From assembly GCF_008033135.1 (NCBI RefSeq), contig NZ_CP041335.1, positions 655,513 to 719,512 on the forward strand: DNA of 64,000 bases, in the 5' to 3' direction. The notes under the pieces were generated by a model. It saw nothing but the letters and a program-made list of their open reading frames with translations, was not told the origin of the DNA and made no database searches. Position numbers and translations under genes: made by a program. The DNA is from Chitinolyticbacter meiyuanensis (lineage in GTDB: Bacteria > Pseudomonadota > Gammaproteobacteria > Burkholderiales > Chitinibacteraceae). Shown here in pieces: positions 15,622-24,156 of this stretch; within the stretch, counting starts at the first letter, position 1; each line of letters starts with the position of its first letter.

Positions 15622-17016
15622 TCAGGCCGCCAGCTTGGCTGCCGCATCGCGCAGTGCGGTGCGCAACCCTTCCTCGATCACCGGATGGTAGAACGGCATG
15701 TCGAGCATCTGCGGCACGGTCAGCTGCATCTGGTGTGCCCAGGCGAGCAGGTGGGCGATGTGCTCGGCGCGCGGGCCGATCCATTCGGCGCCGAGGAAAC
15801 GACCACTCTCCTTGTCGGCATAGACATGCATCAGGCCCTTGTTCTTCAGCATCACGCGGCTACGGCCCTGGTCCTCGAAGCTGACTTCGCCCACCACGAT
15901 GGTCGCGGGATCGAGATCGGCGTAGCGGGCGCCGACCATGGCGATCTGCGGATCGCTGAACACGATGGCGATCGGCGAGCGGCGCAGGCCGGGACCAACT
16001 TCCGGGTAGCGGGCGGCGTTGTTGCCGGCGGTCTTGCCTTCGTCGGCTGCCTCGTGCAGCAGTGGCAGCACGTTGTTGGCGTCGCCGGCGAGGAAGATGG
16101 GGCTGTTGCCACATCGCAGCGTATCGGCATCGAACAGCGGCACGCCGCGTTCATCCAGCGCGATGTCGGTGTGCTCAAGGCCGAGGTTCTTCACGTTCGG
16201 TGTGCGGCCGGTGGCGAGCAGCACATAGTCGAAACGCTCGGTCACCGGTTCGCCATCGCGGCCGGCAAAGCGGATCACCGCCTCGTCGCCATCGCGGCTC
16301 ATCGCTTCGATCTGCGCGTGCGCACTCAGGGCGAAATCGGCGGAGAGCACGGTGTTGGCATAGTCGCGGATGGCTGGGTCGGTCAGTGGGCCGATGTGGC
16401 CGCTGCGGCCGAACACGCGCACGATCACGCCGAGCCGCGACAGCGCCTGCCCGAGCTCCAGCCCGATCACGCCGGGGCCGAACACCGCTACGCGGCGTGG
16501 CAGCGCATCCCAGGCGAACACGTCGTCGTTCACTACCAGGCGGTCACCGAACACGGTGAAGGCATCAGGCACGCTGGGGCTGGAGCCGGTGGCGATGACC
16601 ACGCTGCCGGCGTGTACGCGGGTGGCGCCGACCTGCAGGGTGGTGGTGTCGACAAACTGGGCGTAGCCGGCGAGCTTGTCCTCTGCAGGAATGCCGTCGA
16701 CGCTGCGCAGCACGAAACCGACGAAGCGATCGCGTTCGCGCTTCACCCGGTCCATCACCTCGCGGCCGTTGATCACGATGTCGCCATCGACACGCACGCC
16801 AAAGGCTGCCGTGTGGCGCAGCTCGTGCGCGGCTTCGGCGGCAGCAATCAGGAGCTTGGACGGCATGCAGCCGACACGGGCGCAGGTGGTGCCGCCCGGG
16901 CCGCCTTCGATCAGCAGCGCAGTCTTGCCGGAGGCCTTGGCGGCGCGATAGGCAGCAAGGCCAGCGGTGCCGGCGCCGATCACGGCAACATCGACTTGGC
17001 GGGTGTTCTGGGTCAT
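15622..17016 (-). CDS. Dihydrolipoyl-dehydrogenase-like flavoprotein disulfide reductase
   Basis: The 464-residue protein begins with an FAD-binding motif (VDVAVIGAGTAGLAAYRAAK) and the redox-active disulfide motif GGTTCARVGCMPSK (Cys 45 and 50). It continues with an NAD-binding motif (VAVFGPGVIGLELGQAL) and ends with the dimer-interface His-Pro/Glu region (PFYHPVIEEGLRTAL). This is the pyridine-nucleotide-disulfide oxidoreductase family. Sequence is closer to stand-alone Lpd-like proteins than to those in 2-oxoacid dehydrogenase operons, and no E1/E2 genes are near, so the substrate is uncertain. Read-through from the Prx-Grx gene 163 bases upstream on the same strand is possible, which would suit a thiol-redox role. 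Confidence 0.88.
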   Translation of the reverse strand: MTQNTRQVDVAVIGAGTAGLAAYRAAKASGKTALLIEGGPGGTTCARVGCMPSKLLIAAAEAAHELRHTAAFGVRVDGDIVINGREVMDRVKRERDRFVGFVLRSVDGIPAEDKLAGYAQFVDTTTLQVGATRVHAGSVVIATGSSPSVPDAFTVFGDRLVVNDDVFAWDALPRRVAVFGPGVIGLELGQALSRLGVIVRVFGRSGHIGPLTDPAIRDYANTVLSADFALSAHAQIEAMSRDGDEAVIRFAGRDGEPVTERFDYVLLATGRTPNVKNLGLEHTDIALDERGVPLFDADTLRCGNSPIFLAGDANNVLPLLHEAADEGKTAGNNAARYPEVGPGLRRSPIAIVFSDPQIAMVGARYADLDPATIVVGEVSFEDQGRSRVMLKNKGLMHVYADKESGRFLGAEWIGPRAEHIAHLLAWAHQMQLTVPQMLDMPFYHPVIEEGLRTALRDAAAKLAA

Positions 17017-17179
17017 GGCGGGCTCCTGTTCTTGATTTGGCGCTGTTGCTGCTGGTGCAACCGTCGCACCCGGCATCACTCGCTGGGAATGGGGCCGGGT
17101 CCGACGACTGTCGGACCGATCGCCTGCTGTTCGCTGGCGATTGAGGGGAGCGAAACTTCGACCCCCTTGCTTCGCACGG

Positions 17180-17914
17180 TTACGCGGCCGCGAGGTATTC
17201 CTCGAGCTGTTCCGAACCACCGATGAGCTGGCCATTGATGAACACCTGTGGGGCGGTCATCTTGCCGGAGACGGCACCGAGCACCTTGCCGCGTGTCTTG
17301 TGTTCCAGCGCCACGTCAATGAAGTCGAAGCCCTTGTTGGTCAGCAGTTCCTTGGCCTTGGCGCAGAACGGGCAACCTTCCTTGGAGAACACCACGACCT
17401 GGTCCGGCTTCTTGGCGTTCGGTGCAACGTGGGCCAGCATGGTGTCGGCATCGGATACCTCGAACGGATCGCCTTCCTTCTGTGGCTCGACGAACATCTT
17501 TTCGACCACGCCATCCTTCACCAGCATCGAGTAGCGCCAGCTGCGCTTGCCAAAGCCGAGGTCGGCCTTGTCCACCAGCATGCCCATGCCTTCGGTGAAT
17601 TCGCCGTTGCCGTCCGGGATCATCACGATGTTCTGCGATTCCTGATCCTTGGCCCATTCGTTCATCACGAAGGTGTCATTCACCGACACGCAGAGGATGG
17701 CGTCGACGCCGTGCTTGGCGAACACCGGCGCCAGTTCGTTGTAGCGCGGCAGGTGGGTGGAGGAACACGTCGGGGTGAAGGCGCCAGGTAGCGAGAACAC
17801 CACCACGGTCTTGCCGTTGAACAGCTCGTCGGTGGTGACGTTCTTCCATTCGTTGTTCTCGCGGACGCGGAAGGTGACATTGGGGACGCGTTGGCCTTCG
17901 TGGTTCTTCAACAT
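17180..17914 (-). CDS. Peroxiredoxin-glutaredoxin fusion
   Basis: The 244-residue protein joins a Prx5-type peroxiredoxin (about 1-165) to a glutaredoxin (about 170-244). The peroxidatic Cys is C50 in [16 protein letters not shown], and the glutaredoxin active site is CPFC at 181-184 ([12 protein letters not shown]). Such hybrids reduce hydroperoxides with glutathione, the fused glutaredoxin recycling the peroxiredoxin. The start at 17914 fits a GGAGAA ribosome-binding site upstream and the family N-terminus. A perfect FNR/ANR box lies 117 bases upstream, so expression may respond to oxygen. Confidence 0.93.
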   Translation of the reverse strand: MLKNHEGQRVPNVTFRVRENNEWKNVTTDELFNGKTVVVFSLPGAFTPTCSSTHLPRYNELAPVFAKHGVDAILCVSVNDTFVMNEWAKDQESQNIVMIPDGNGEFTEGMGMLVDKADLGFGKRSWRYSMLVKDGVVEKMFVEPQKEGDPFEVSDADTMLAHVAPNAKKPDQVVVFSKEGCPFCAKAKELLTNKGFDFIDVALEHKTRGKVLGAVSGKMTAPQVFINGQLIGGSEQLEEYLAAA

Positions 17915-18030
17915 GCGGGTTCTCCTGTTTTGAGCGGGGATGCTGCGTTGCAGCGACGGAACGAAGTATCCCGTCCCAGTGGATGATTGGTCCAATTGAT
18001 CGTTTAAAAGTTTTTAGTGAAAAAAAACTA

Positions 18031-18044
18031 TTGATCGCGATCAA
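18031..18044. promoter_or_regulatory. FNR/ANR box
   Basis: TTGATCGCGATCAA is a perfect match to TTGAT-N4-ATCAA. On the minus strand a TTTAAA -10-like hexamer (18003-18008) lies about 30 bases downstream of its centre, the geometry of a class II FNR promoter, and points at the Prx-Grx gene. The gene on the other side is convergent to the site, so only Prx-Grx is a plausible target. Confidence 0.65.
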
Positions 18045-18158
18045 GCAGAGGCTGATCAGCCATGGTGTGGCCGTTGAGCTAGAACGCGCTCCTACTCCTG
18101 CTTGAGAGCGCTTCTAGGAAGGAAAGTGACTGTGCAAACTACCGCACAGGTGCACGGA

Positions 18159-18812
18159 TCAGGCGAGGAAGAGGTCGAGAAACCAGTAATCGCCATGGCG
18201 CTGTCGTGCACCGTGACGTACAGCGAGCGGTGCGGCGAACGCGGGCGCATCGAGCACCGCGGTGTGGTACTCGCCGTTCTCGCCACAGGCGTCGATGCCC
18301 AGCGCCTCGAGTTCGGCCAGCAGTGCGCGGTCGATGGCACGGCCGAGGAAGTCGGGCCCCATCGCGGCATGGCACGAGACGATGTGCGCCACGATGCCGC
18401 TCTCCACCATCTCCTCGACCAGTTCGCGCCGACTGCGTTGCCACAGCGGCAGCAGCGGCGTGATGCCGGCGTGTGCGCAGACCATTTCCTCCCAGTCGCG
18501 GTGTGGCTGCAGATCGATGTCGCCGAACACTGCCGCCCTGGCGCCGTGTCGCTCGCGTGCTTCGACCAGTCGGGCGATGAATTCGGCTTCATAGTCGCCC
18601 CAGCTGGCGCTGCCGGTGAGCAAGGGCAGTCCGAGTGCCGTGGCCTGCGCCTGCAACAACGCTGGCGTGAGGCCGTGCGAGCGCGAGCGCTCCCCGGTTT
18701 CGTTCAGCATGTTGAGCAGGGCGACGGGGCGATGGCCGGCGGCAAGGGCGAGCTGTAATGCGTGGCAGCTATCCTTGCCGCCACTCCATGAGGCAACGAA
18801 GGGGAGGGGCAT
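18159..18812 (-). CDS. Dph6-related ATP pyrophosphatase
   Basis: The 217-residue protein has the PP-loop SGGKDS at residues 10-15 (VASWSGGKDSCHALQ) and the Dph6-family pattern FGDIDLQPHRDWEE and GENGEYHTAVLDAP. In eukaryotes and archaea Dph6 amidates diphthine on elongation factor 2, but bacteria lack diphthamide. Bacterial members therefore must adenylate some other substrate, which is not known. The start at 18812 follows from the motif position near the N-terminus. It is divergent from a small solute-binding protein. Confidence 0.82.
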   Translation of the reverse strand: MPLPFVASWSGGKDSCHALQLALAAGHRPVALLNMLNETGERSRSHGLTPALLQAQATALGLPLLTGSASWGDYEAEFIARLVEARERHGARAAVFGDIDLQPHRDWEEMVCAHAGITPLLPLWQRSRRELVEEMVESGIVAHIVSCHAAMGPDFLGRAIDRALLAELEALGIDACGENGEYHTAVLDAPAFAAPLAVRHGARQRHGDYWFLDLFLA

Positions 18813-18914
18813 GGCGGCGATTGTCGCACCGCTTGGCGCAACTACGTAAGCAAAGTATTCCAAGCTTACAAACTTCGAGCTATAGTGTGGGGCAAATGGT
18901 TTGAAGTTAACCCA

Positions 18915-19679
18915 ATGAATCTGCGCGGTTTTTGGCTGTTTTCCGCAGCCTTCCTCTTTGCTGTCCCGGTGCTGTCTCAAGCAGCGTCTGACCCTGTATT
19001 AAAGGTGGCGCACACTTCGGGCACCGGGTACCCGCTGGTGACGCTGGACGGCAATCGGGTGAACGGTGGCCTGCTGCGCGATCTGGGCGAGCTGATCGCC
19101 CTGCGGCTGGGCACCCGCGCCCAGCACGTGCTGATGCCGCGCGGTCGCATGGAGAAGGCGATCGAGGTCGGTGAGGCGCATATCGTCTGCTATTCCAGCC
19201 CCGGCTGGTCGTCCGGCGCGGTCGGCAACTGGACCCGCCACGTGCTGCCGCAGATCGAGCGTGCGGTCACCCTGGCCGAAAACGCGCCGCCGCAAAAAAC
19301 GCCTGACGATTTCATCGGCAAGCGCATGGCGGTGATGACGGGCTACCACTTCGCGCCGATCCAGCCCTTGTTCGAGCGCGGCGAAACGCAGCGCGTCAAC
19401 GATACTAAGGTCGAGAATCTGTTCCAGCGGGTCAAGCATGGCCAGGCTGATGCGCTGATCGCGTCCGAGGCGGAAATCGAGGGCTACTTCAAGCAACGGC
19501 CGAAGGAGCGTGCCCGCTATGCGATCGGCCGCTTGCCATTCACCGTGGTGCAGACCCAATGCCTGGTCTCGCCGCGCTCGCCCTGGAGCGTGGCGGCGAT
19601 CAATACCGCGCTTGCCGAGATGGAACAGGCCGGCGAGATCGAGCGCCTGGCCCGCCGCTATGGCATGTCGGTGCGCTAG
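18915..19679 (+). CDS. Periplasmic solute-binding protein, family 3 type
   Basis: The 254-residue product has a signal peptide (MNLRGFWLFSAAFLFAVPVL, cleaved after SQAA) and the bacterial extracellular solute-binding family 3 fold. Recognisable segments are GGLLRDLGELIALRLG, DDFIGKRMAVMTGYHF and VKHGQADALIASEAEIEGYF. No ABC permease or ATPase is adjacent, and orphan proteins like this are often unlinked binding proteins or sensors. The ligand is unknown. Its stop codon TAG shares the CTAG tetranucleotide with the stop of the convergent TPR gene. Confidence 0.82.
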   Translation: MNLRGFWLFSAAFLFAVPVLSQAASDPVLKVAHTSGTGYPLVTLDGNRVNGGLLRDLGELIALRLGTRAQHVLMPRGRMEKAIEVGEAHIVCYSSPGWSSGAVGNWTRHVLPQIERAVTLAENAPPQKTPDDFIGKRMAVMTGYHFAPIQPLFERGETQRVNDTKVENLFQRVKHGQADALIASEAEIEGYFKQRPKERARYAIGRLPFTVVQTQCLVSPRSPWSVAAINTALAEMEQAGEIERLARRYGMSVR

Positions 19680-19996
19680 CCCAGGCGCTTGAGGAACACC
19701 TTCATCTCACGCGCGGCCTGGATGTCGCCGCGTGCCTCGGCCACCGCAACCCCGTCGCGGTAGGCTTCGGCCGCTCCCGCGGCATCCCCCGTCGTTGCCA
19801 GTGCCTTGCCCAAGAGCTTATAGGCAGCTGAATACTTCGCGTCGTGTGCAATGGCGGCGCGCAGGTGCGTGACCGCCTCCGCGGCCTGGCCGTCGGCAAG
19901 CAGTGCCTGGCCCAGACCGAAGCGCAGCAACGCGTTGTCCTGGCCACGCGCCAGCATGGCGCTGAAGGCGGCGATCTGGCGAGCGTGATCCATCAT
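19676..19996 (-). CDS. Small TPR protein
   Basis: The 106-residue product consists of about two and a half tetratricopeptide repeats (NALLRFGLGQALLADGQAAE, then SAAYKLLGKALATTGDAAGA), a fold used for protein-protein contact. It is soluble, with no signal peptide. Its start codon overlaps the stop of the DUF423 gene as ATGA, so the two are translationally coupled. The end overlaps the convergent solute-binding gene by four bases. The partner and role are not known. Confidence 0.8.
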   Translation of the reverse strand: MMDHARQIAAFSAMLARGQDNALLRFGLGQALLADGQAAEAVTHLRAAIAHDAKYSAAYKLLGKALATTGDAAGAAEAYRDGVAVAEARGDIQAAREMKVFLKRLG

Positions 19997-20364
19997 TGCC
20001 CCAGTTTGCGTGCCACCCACGCCAGCAGTGCCCAGCCGACGATGAAGGCGGTGCCGCCGAGCGGGGTGATCGCACCGAACCAGCGCGGCGCGCCGAGCGC
20101 CATCGCGTAGAGCGAGCCCGAGAACAGCACGATGCCGATCTGCAGCGCCCAGCCGGCCGGGCGCACTGCGGCGGCGGGTTGTTGCAGCAGCAACAGACCG
20201 ATGGCGACGAGGCCGAGCGCATGCCAGCTATGGTATTGCACGCCGGTCTGCCACCAGCCGAGCTGTTCCACCGACAGCCGGGCCTTGAGGCCATGTGCGC
20301 CGAAGGCGCCGAGCACCACGGCGAGCAGCAGGTTGAGGGCGCCAAGGGCGATGAAGTTGGGCAT
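19993..20364 (-). CDS. DUF423 (YgdD-like) inner-membrane protein
   Basis: The 123-residue protein has four predicted membrane segments and the DUF423 landmarks ALNLLLAVVLGAFGAHGLK at the start, WWQTGVQYHSWHALGL in the middle and ITPLGGTAFIVGWALLA near the end. The biochemical role of this widespread family is unsettled. The ATG at 20364 is chosen because it gives the usual family start MPNFIALGALN. It is followed with ATGA overlap by the small TPR gene, and lies downstream of the fpr terminator. Confidence 0.9.
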   Translation of the reverse strand: MPNFIALGALNLLLAVVLGAFGAHGLKARLSVEQLGWWQTGVQYHSWHALGLVAIGLLLLQQPAAAVRPAGWALQIGIVLFSGSLYAMALGAPRWFGAITPLGGTAFIVGWALLAWVARKLGQ

Positions 20365-20384
20365 GGCAGGTTCCGGGTGAGGCA

Positions 20385-20412
20385 AAAACGAAGGGGCCGT
20401 TGCCGGCCCCTT
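20385..20412 (-). terminator. Rho-independent terminator of fpr
   Basis: A 9-bp stem AAGGGGCCG / CGGCCCCTT with a 4-base loop is followed on the minus strand by CGTTTTT, about 50 bases after the fpr stop. Confidence 0.82.
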
Positions 20413-20462
20413 GCGGTGATCGTCGCTGGCCACCGGCAGTGCCGCGGCCAGGCCGTGCCGGC

Positions 20463-21239
20463 TTACTTCTCGACGAAGGCGCGCTCGATCACGTAGTCAC
20501 CGGGCTGGCCGATACGCTTGGAGACTTTGAAGCCGCGGGCGTCCAGCAGATCGCAGGTGTCCTTCAGCATGGCCGGGCTGCCACACAGCATGGCGCGGTC
20601 GGTTTCCGGATTCAGCGGTGGCAGGCCGATGTCGCTGAACAACTTGCCCGATTCGATCAGGTCGGTGAGGCGACCCTGATTGCGGAACGGCTCGCGGGTC
20701 ACGGTGGGGTAGTAGATCAGCTTCTCGCGTACCGCATCACCGAAGAATTCGTTGTTCGGCAGTTCCTTCTCGATGAAGTCGGCGTAGGCGAGCTCGCTGA
20801 CCTGGCGTACACCGTGCACCAGGATGATCTTGTCGTATTGCTCGTACGCTTCCGGATCCTGGATCAGGCTCATGAACGGGGCGAGACCGGTGCCGGTGGA
20901 GAGGTAGTACAGGTGCTTGCCCGGGTTCAGGTCGGACAGCACCAGCGTGCCGGTTGGCTTGCGCGACACCAGCAGCTCGTCGCCCACCTGGATCTTCTGC
21001 AGGATGGAGGTCAGCGGGCCGTCCTGCACCTTGATGCTGAAGAATTCCAGATGCTCTTCGTAGTTCGGGCTGGCGATCGAATAGGCGCGCATCAGCGGCT
21101 TGCCGTTCACCTGCAGGCCGATCATCACGAACTGGCCGTTCTCGAAGCGCAGGGCGGGGTCGCGCGTGGTCTTGAAGCTGAACAGCGTGTCGTTCCAGTG
21201 GTGTACCGAGAGAACGCGTTCGGAAGCGAAGGCACTCAT
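20463..21239 (-). CDS. fpr: Ferredoxin-NADP+ reductase
   Basis: The 258-residue flavoprotein shuttles electrons between NADPH and ferredoxin or flavodoxin. It shows the FAD-binding motif RAYSIASPNYEEHLEFFSIK and the NADP-binding stretch YLSTGTGLAPFMSLIQDPE. Further on are LVHGVRQVSELAY and AMLCGSPAMLKDTCDLL, and a C-terminal FVEK typical of the bacterial subclass. The ATG at 21239 is the family start. It lies about 85 bases after etfA on the same strand, separated by a hairpin, and ends in a strong terminator. Confidence 0.95.
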   Translation of the reverse strand: MSAFASERVLSVHHWNDTLFSFKTTRDPALRFENGQFVMIGLQVNGKPLMRAYSIASPNYEEHLEFFSIKVQDGPLTSILQKIQVGDELLVSRKPTGTLVLSDLNPGKHLYYLSTGTGLAPFMSLIQDPEAYEQYDKIILVHGVRQVSELAYADFIEKELPNNEFFGDAVREKLIYYPTVTREPFRNQGRLTDLIESGKLFSDIGLPPLNPETDRAMLCGSPAMLKDTCDLLDARGFKVSKRIGQPGDYVIERAFVEK

Positions 21240-21300
21240 TGCAAATCCTGGTTGTGATGTTCGTTGGCGCCGTCGCAACGCCGGGGGCGGTGACGGCGAA

Positions 21301-21319
21301 GGCCGGGATTATCCCGGCC
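21301..21319 (-). terminator. Hairpin after etfA
   Basis: An 8-bp perfect stem GGCCGGGA / TCCCGGCC with a 3-base loop starts 6 bases after the etfA stop. It lacks a T-run on the minus strand, so termination is uncertain. Confidence 0.45.
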
Positions 21320-21324
21320 CGTGC

Positions 21325-22254
21325 TTACTGTTTCAATGCGGCGGTGAGCTGCGGCACGGCGTCAAAGAGGTCGGCAACGATGCCGAAGTCGGCCACCTGG
21401 AAGATGGCCGCGTCTGGATCATGGTTGATCGCCACGATGACCTTGCTGTCCTTCATGCCGGCCAGATGCTGCGCGGCACCGGAAATACCTGCGGCGATAT
21501 AGAGCTCGGGCGCGACCACGGTGCCGGTCTGACCGACCTGGATGTCGTTGGGTGCGAAGCCGGCATCGACCGCGGCGCGGGTGGCGCCCAAAGCGCCGTT
21601 CAGCTGTTGTGCCAATGGTCCGAGCACCGATTCGAAGCGCTCACCGAGGCTACGGCCGCCGGAGATCACGACGCGGGCGGTAGCAAGCTCGGGGCGGTCG
21701 CTGACATTGCGGGTTTCCGCCACCCAGCGCGACAGCGTGCCGGCGGCAGGCGCGGCCAGCGTGGTCACGGCGGCGCTGCCGCCGTTGCCGGCGGCATCGA
21801 ACGCGGTGGTACGGATCGTGACGAGCTGCAGGCCGGCGGCGTTGGTTACCGAAGCGAGCACGTTGCCGGCATAGATCGGGCGCACATAGCTGTTGTTGCC
21901 CTTGATCTCGATGACATCGGCGATCAGCGCCACATCCAGCAGCGCGGCGGCGCGCGGCAAGGCGTTCTTCACGAAGGCGGTGTGGGCACCGACGATGGCC
22001 TGGTAGTCGCCGGCCAGGGCAACCAGCACGCTGGCGATGTCTTCGGCCAGCGGGTGTTCCAGATGCGCTGCGTCGACGCGGATCACCTGCGCCACGCCGG
22101 CTACCCGGGCGGCATCGGCTGCCACAGCGGCAGTGTCGCCCCCCAGCAGCAGCAGGTGGACCGGCGCATTCCATGCCTGCGCGGCGGTCACGGCCTGGCG
22201 GGTGGATTGCTTCAGTTGCTGGCCGTCGTGTTCGGCAAGAATCAGGATGCTCAT
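21325..22254 (-). CDS. etfA: Electron transfer flavoprotein alpha subunit
   Basis: EtfA binds the FAD that carries electrons from acyl-CoA and other flavin dehydrogenases to ETF-quinone oxidoreductase. The 309-residue product has the alpha-subunit FAD domain near its C-terminus: VVISGGRSLGERFESVLGPL, GATRAAVDAGFAPNDIQVGQ and PELYIAAGISGAAQHLAGM, then SKVIVAINHDPDAAIFQVAD. The start ATG at 22254 overlaps the etfB stop as TGATG, so both subunits are translated together. ETF-QO, its electron acceptor, is encoded at 27.5 kb. Confidence 0.96.
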   Translation of the reverse strand: MSILILAEHDGQQLKQSTRQAVTAAQAWNAPVHLLLLGGDTAAVAADAARVAGVAQVIRVDAAHLEHPLAEDIASVLVALAGDYQAIVGAHTAFVKNALPRAAALLDVALIADVIEIKGNNSYVRPIYAGNVLASVTNAAGLQLVTIRTTAFDAAGNGGSAAVTTLAAPAAGTLSRWVAETRNVSDRPELATARVVISGGRSLGERFESVLGPLAQQLNGALGATRAAVDAGFAPNDIQVGQTGTVVAPELYIAAGISGAAQHLAGMKDSKVIVAINHDPDAAIFQVADFGIVADLFDAVPQLTAALKQ

Positions 22255-23000
22255 CAAATCACCTTCGCTTCGCGCAGTTTCTGGACCAGCTCGGCAACGC
22301 TGCCGACCTTGATGCCGGCGGCGCGCACGGGCGGCTCGGCGGCGGCGGTGCGCGCGACGCGCGGCGCGAAATCGACGCCCAGGCTGTCGGCAGCCAGCGT
22401 CTCGATCGGTTTCTTCTTGGCCATCATCAGGTTCGGCAGCTTGACGAAGCGCGGTTCGGCCAAGCGCAGGTCGGCTGTGATCACGGCGGGCAGCTTCAGC
22501 GCTACGGTCTCGGTGCCGCCTTCGACTTCACGTACCACTATGGCTTCGCCGTTCTCGATGTCGATCTTGGAGGCGAAGGTGCCCTGCGCGGTGCCAAGCA
22601 GGGCGGCCAGCATCTGGCCAACCTGGCCGGCGTCGTCATCGATCGCCTGCTTGCCCAGCAGCACCAGTTGCGGCGCTTCGCGCTCGGCAACGGCCTTCAA
22701 CAGCTTGGCCACGCCCAAGGGCTGCAGCTCGGTGGCGGTCTCGACCAGGATCACCCGGTCCACGCCCATGGCCAGCGCATGGCGCAGCACGTCCTGGCTG
22801 GTGGCTTCGCCCAGCGTCACGGCGACGATCTCGCTGACGAGACCGCGCTCTTTCAGGCGCAGCGCTTCCTCGACGGCGATCTCGTCGAAGGGGTTGATGC
22901 TCATCTTGACGCCGGCGGTATCGACGCCGGAGCCGTCCGCTTTGATCCGTACGCGCACGTTGTGATCGACAACGCGCTTTACGGCCACGAGTGCTTTCAT
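22254..23000 (-). CDS. etfB: Electron transfer flavoprotein beta subunit
   Basis: EtfB forms the ETF heterodimer with EtfA and binds AMP. The 248-residue protein has the expected start [20 protein letters not shown], the [16 protein letters not shown] signature, and the conserved [19 protein letters not shown] and [20 protein letters not shown] regions. It opens the etfBA pair, with a one-base stop-start overlap to etfA. The upstream gap (23001-23270) separates it divergently from the ftr operon. Confidence 0.96.
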   Translation of the reverse strand: MKALVAVKRVVDHNVRVRIKADGSGVDTAGVKMSINPFDEIAVEEALRLKERGLVSEIVAVTLGEATSQDVLRHALAMGVDRVILVETATELQPLGVAKLLKAVAEREAPQLVLLGKQAIDDDAGQVGQMLAALLGTAQGTFASKIDIENGEAIVVREVEGGTETVALKLPAVITADLRLAEPRFVKLPNLMMAKKKPIETLAADSLGVDFAPRVARTAAAEPPVRAAGIKVGSVAELVQKLREAKVI

Positions 23001-23180
23001 CTTTGCAAGTCCTGGCTATCCCACGATTGCTGCGGATTATATGGCGGGGTGGGGTTATCTGTGAAGTAGATTTGTTAGAACGTTTTTATCTGAGTTAATG
23101 ATATAGATCAGGATGCTACCCCGTTGTTGATGCCTGCACAGGCCTGCCAACGCACGAGCGGATCGCGCTATGTCCTTGGA

Positions 23181-23219
23181 ATTATTAATCATTGTTAATG
23201 ATCGAGAATGAATCTCGAT
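23181..23219. promoter_or_regulatory. Fur-like operator and overlapping 19-bp palindrome before ftrA
   Basis: The AT-rich stretch contains ATCATT-GTT-AATGAT (23188-23202), resembling the repeated NATWAT pattern of Fur boxes, in front of an iron-uptake operon. Overlapping its end is a perfect inverted repeat ATCGAGA-ATGAA-TCTCGAT (23201-23219), ending about 50 bases before the ftrA start. The first is a plausible Fur site; the regulator of the second is not known. Confidence 0.55.
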
Positions 23220-23270
23220 ACGGTTCAAGGCTTACAATCTCGGGCAGTCCCATCTGTCAGGAGTGCTCCG

Positions 23271-23798
23271 ATGAAGTCCATGCTGTTTGCCCTGCTGTGC
23301 GTCGCCGGCCTTGCCCAGGCTGCCGAATACCCGATCGGCAAGCCCGCGATCAAGGCAGGCATGGAGATCGGCGCCGTCTACCTGCAGCCGATCAAGATGG
23401 ACCCGCCGGGCATGATGCGTGCCGTCGAGCAATCGGATGTGCACCTGGAAGCCGACATCCATGCGGTGAAGGACAACCCGAACGGCTTCGCCGAGGGCGA
23501 GTGGATGCCCTACCTGCTGGTGAGGTACGAGATCCAGAAGGTCGGCAGCAAGAACGTGCTCAAGGGCGACTTCATGCCGATGGTGGCGAGCGATGGCCCG
23601 CATTACGGCGACAACGTGAAGCTGGAAGGCCCGGGCAAGTACAAGCTCAAGTACACCATCCTGCCGCCATCGCAGAACCCGATGGCGCACTTTGGCCGCC
23701 ACGTGGACAAGGAAACCGGCGTCGGCCCTTGGTTTGCACCGTTCGAACTCAACTACGAGTTCACCTACGCCGGCACCGGCAAGAAGGGCGGTTACTGA
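23271..23798 (+). CDS. ftrA: Periplasmic iron/copper-binding protein, P19/Tp34 family (FtrA)
   Basis: This is the periplasmic component of the FtrABCD ferrous-iron uptake system. The 175-residue product has a signal peptide (MKSMLFALLCVAGLAQA, then AEYPIGKPAI) and the P19/Tp34 metal-site pattern: Glu/Met in KAGMEIGAVYLQPI, and the His in DVHLEADIHAVKDN. AGGAG lies upstream of the ATG at 23271, fixing the start; the frame is open further up across the operator. It opens a four-gene operon, with the next start two bases after its stop. Confidence 0.92.
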   Translation: MKSMLFALLCVAGLAQAAEYPIGKPAIKAGMEIGAVYLQPIKMDPPGMMRAVEQSDVHLEADIHAVKDNPNGFAEGEWMPYLLVRYEIQKVGSKNVLKGDFMPMVASDGPHYGDNVKLEGPGKYKLKYTILPPSQNPMAHFGRHVDKETGVGPWFAPFELNYEFTYAGTGKKGGY

Positions 23799-23799
23799 G

Positions 23800-24138
23800 A
23801 TGGGGAGCGCGGTGGCCCGCAGCGGTGCGCTCGCGGCCGTGCTGCTGCTGAGCGCCGTTGGCGCGCGGGCTGCCGACATGCCGGTGTTCAAGATCACGAT
23901 CCGCGACGGCACCATCAGCCCAACCCGGATCGAAGCGCCGGCGGGCACCCGCTTCAAGCTCGAGATCACCAATGCCGGCAAGTCACCGGCGGAGTTCGAG
24001 AGCATCTCGCTGCGCAAGGAAAAGGTGCTGGGCCCTGGCGTGACCTCCTTCGTGGTGGTGAACCCGACCAGCCCAGCACAGCATGTCTATTTCGATGATT
24101 TCCACCCGCAGGCCAAGGGCGTGCTGGTGATCAAGTAG
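23800..24138 (+). CDS. ftrB: Periplasmic cupredoxin-like protein (FtrB)
   Basis: The 112-residue protein has a signal peptide (LAAVLLLSAVGARAAD) and a cupredoxin-like beta-barrel (FKITIRDGTISPTRIEAPAG, VYFDDFHPQAKGVLVIK). In Bordetella and Brucella, FtrB works with FtrA to oxidise or hand over ferrous iron to the FtrC permease. The full blue-copper ligand set is not obvious, which is usual for this subfamily. The start at 23800 lies two bases after the ftrA stop. Confidence 0.87.
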   Translation: MGSAVARSGALAAVLLLSAVGARAADMPVFKITIRDGTISPTRIEAPAGTRFKLEITNAGKSPAEFESISLRKEKVLGPGVTSFVVVNPTSPAQHVYFDDFHPQAKGVLVIK

Positions 24139-24156
24139 CGATCCGCCAAGGCATTC

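Noticed and set aside
17915..18030. An OxyR site before the peroxiredoxin-glutaredoxin gene
   Set aside because: ATAG- and CTAA-like elements are present but their spacing (10 bases) does not fit the OxyR pattern of 7-base intervals; the FNR box is far better.
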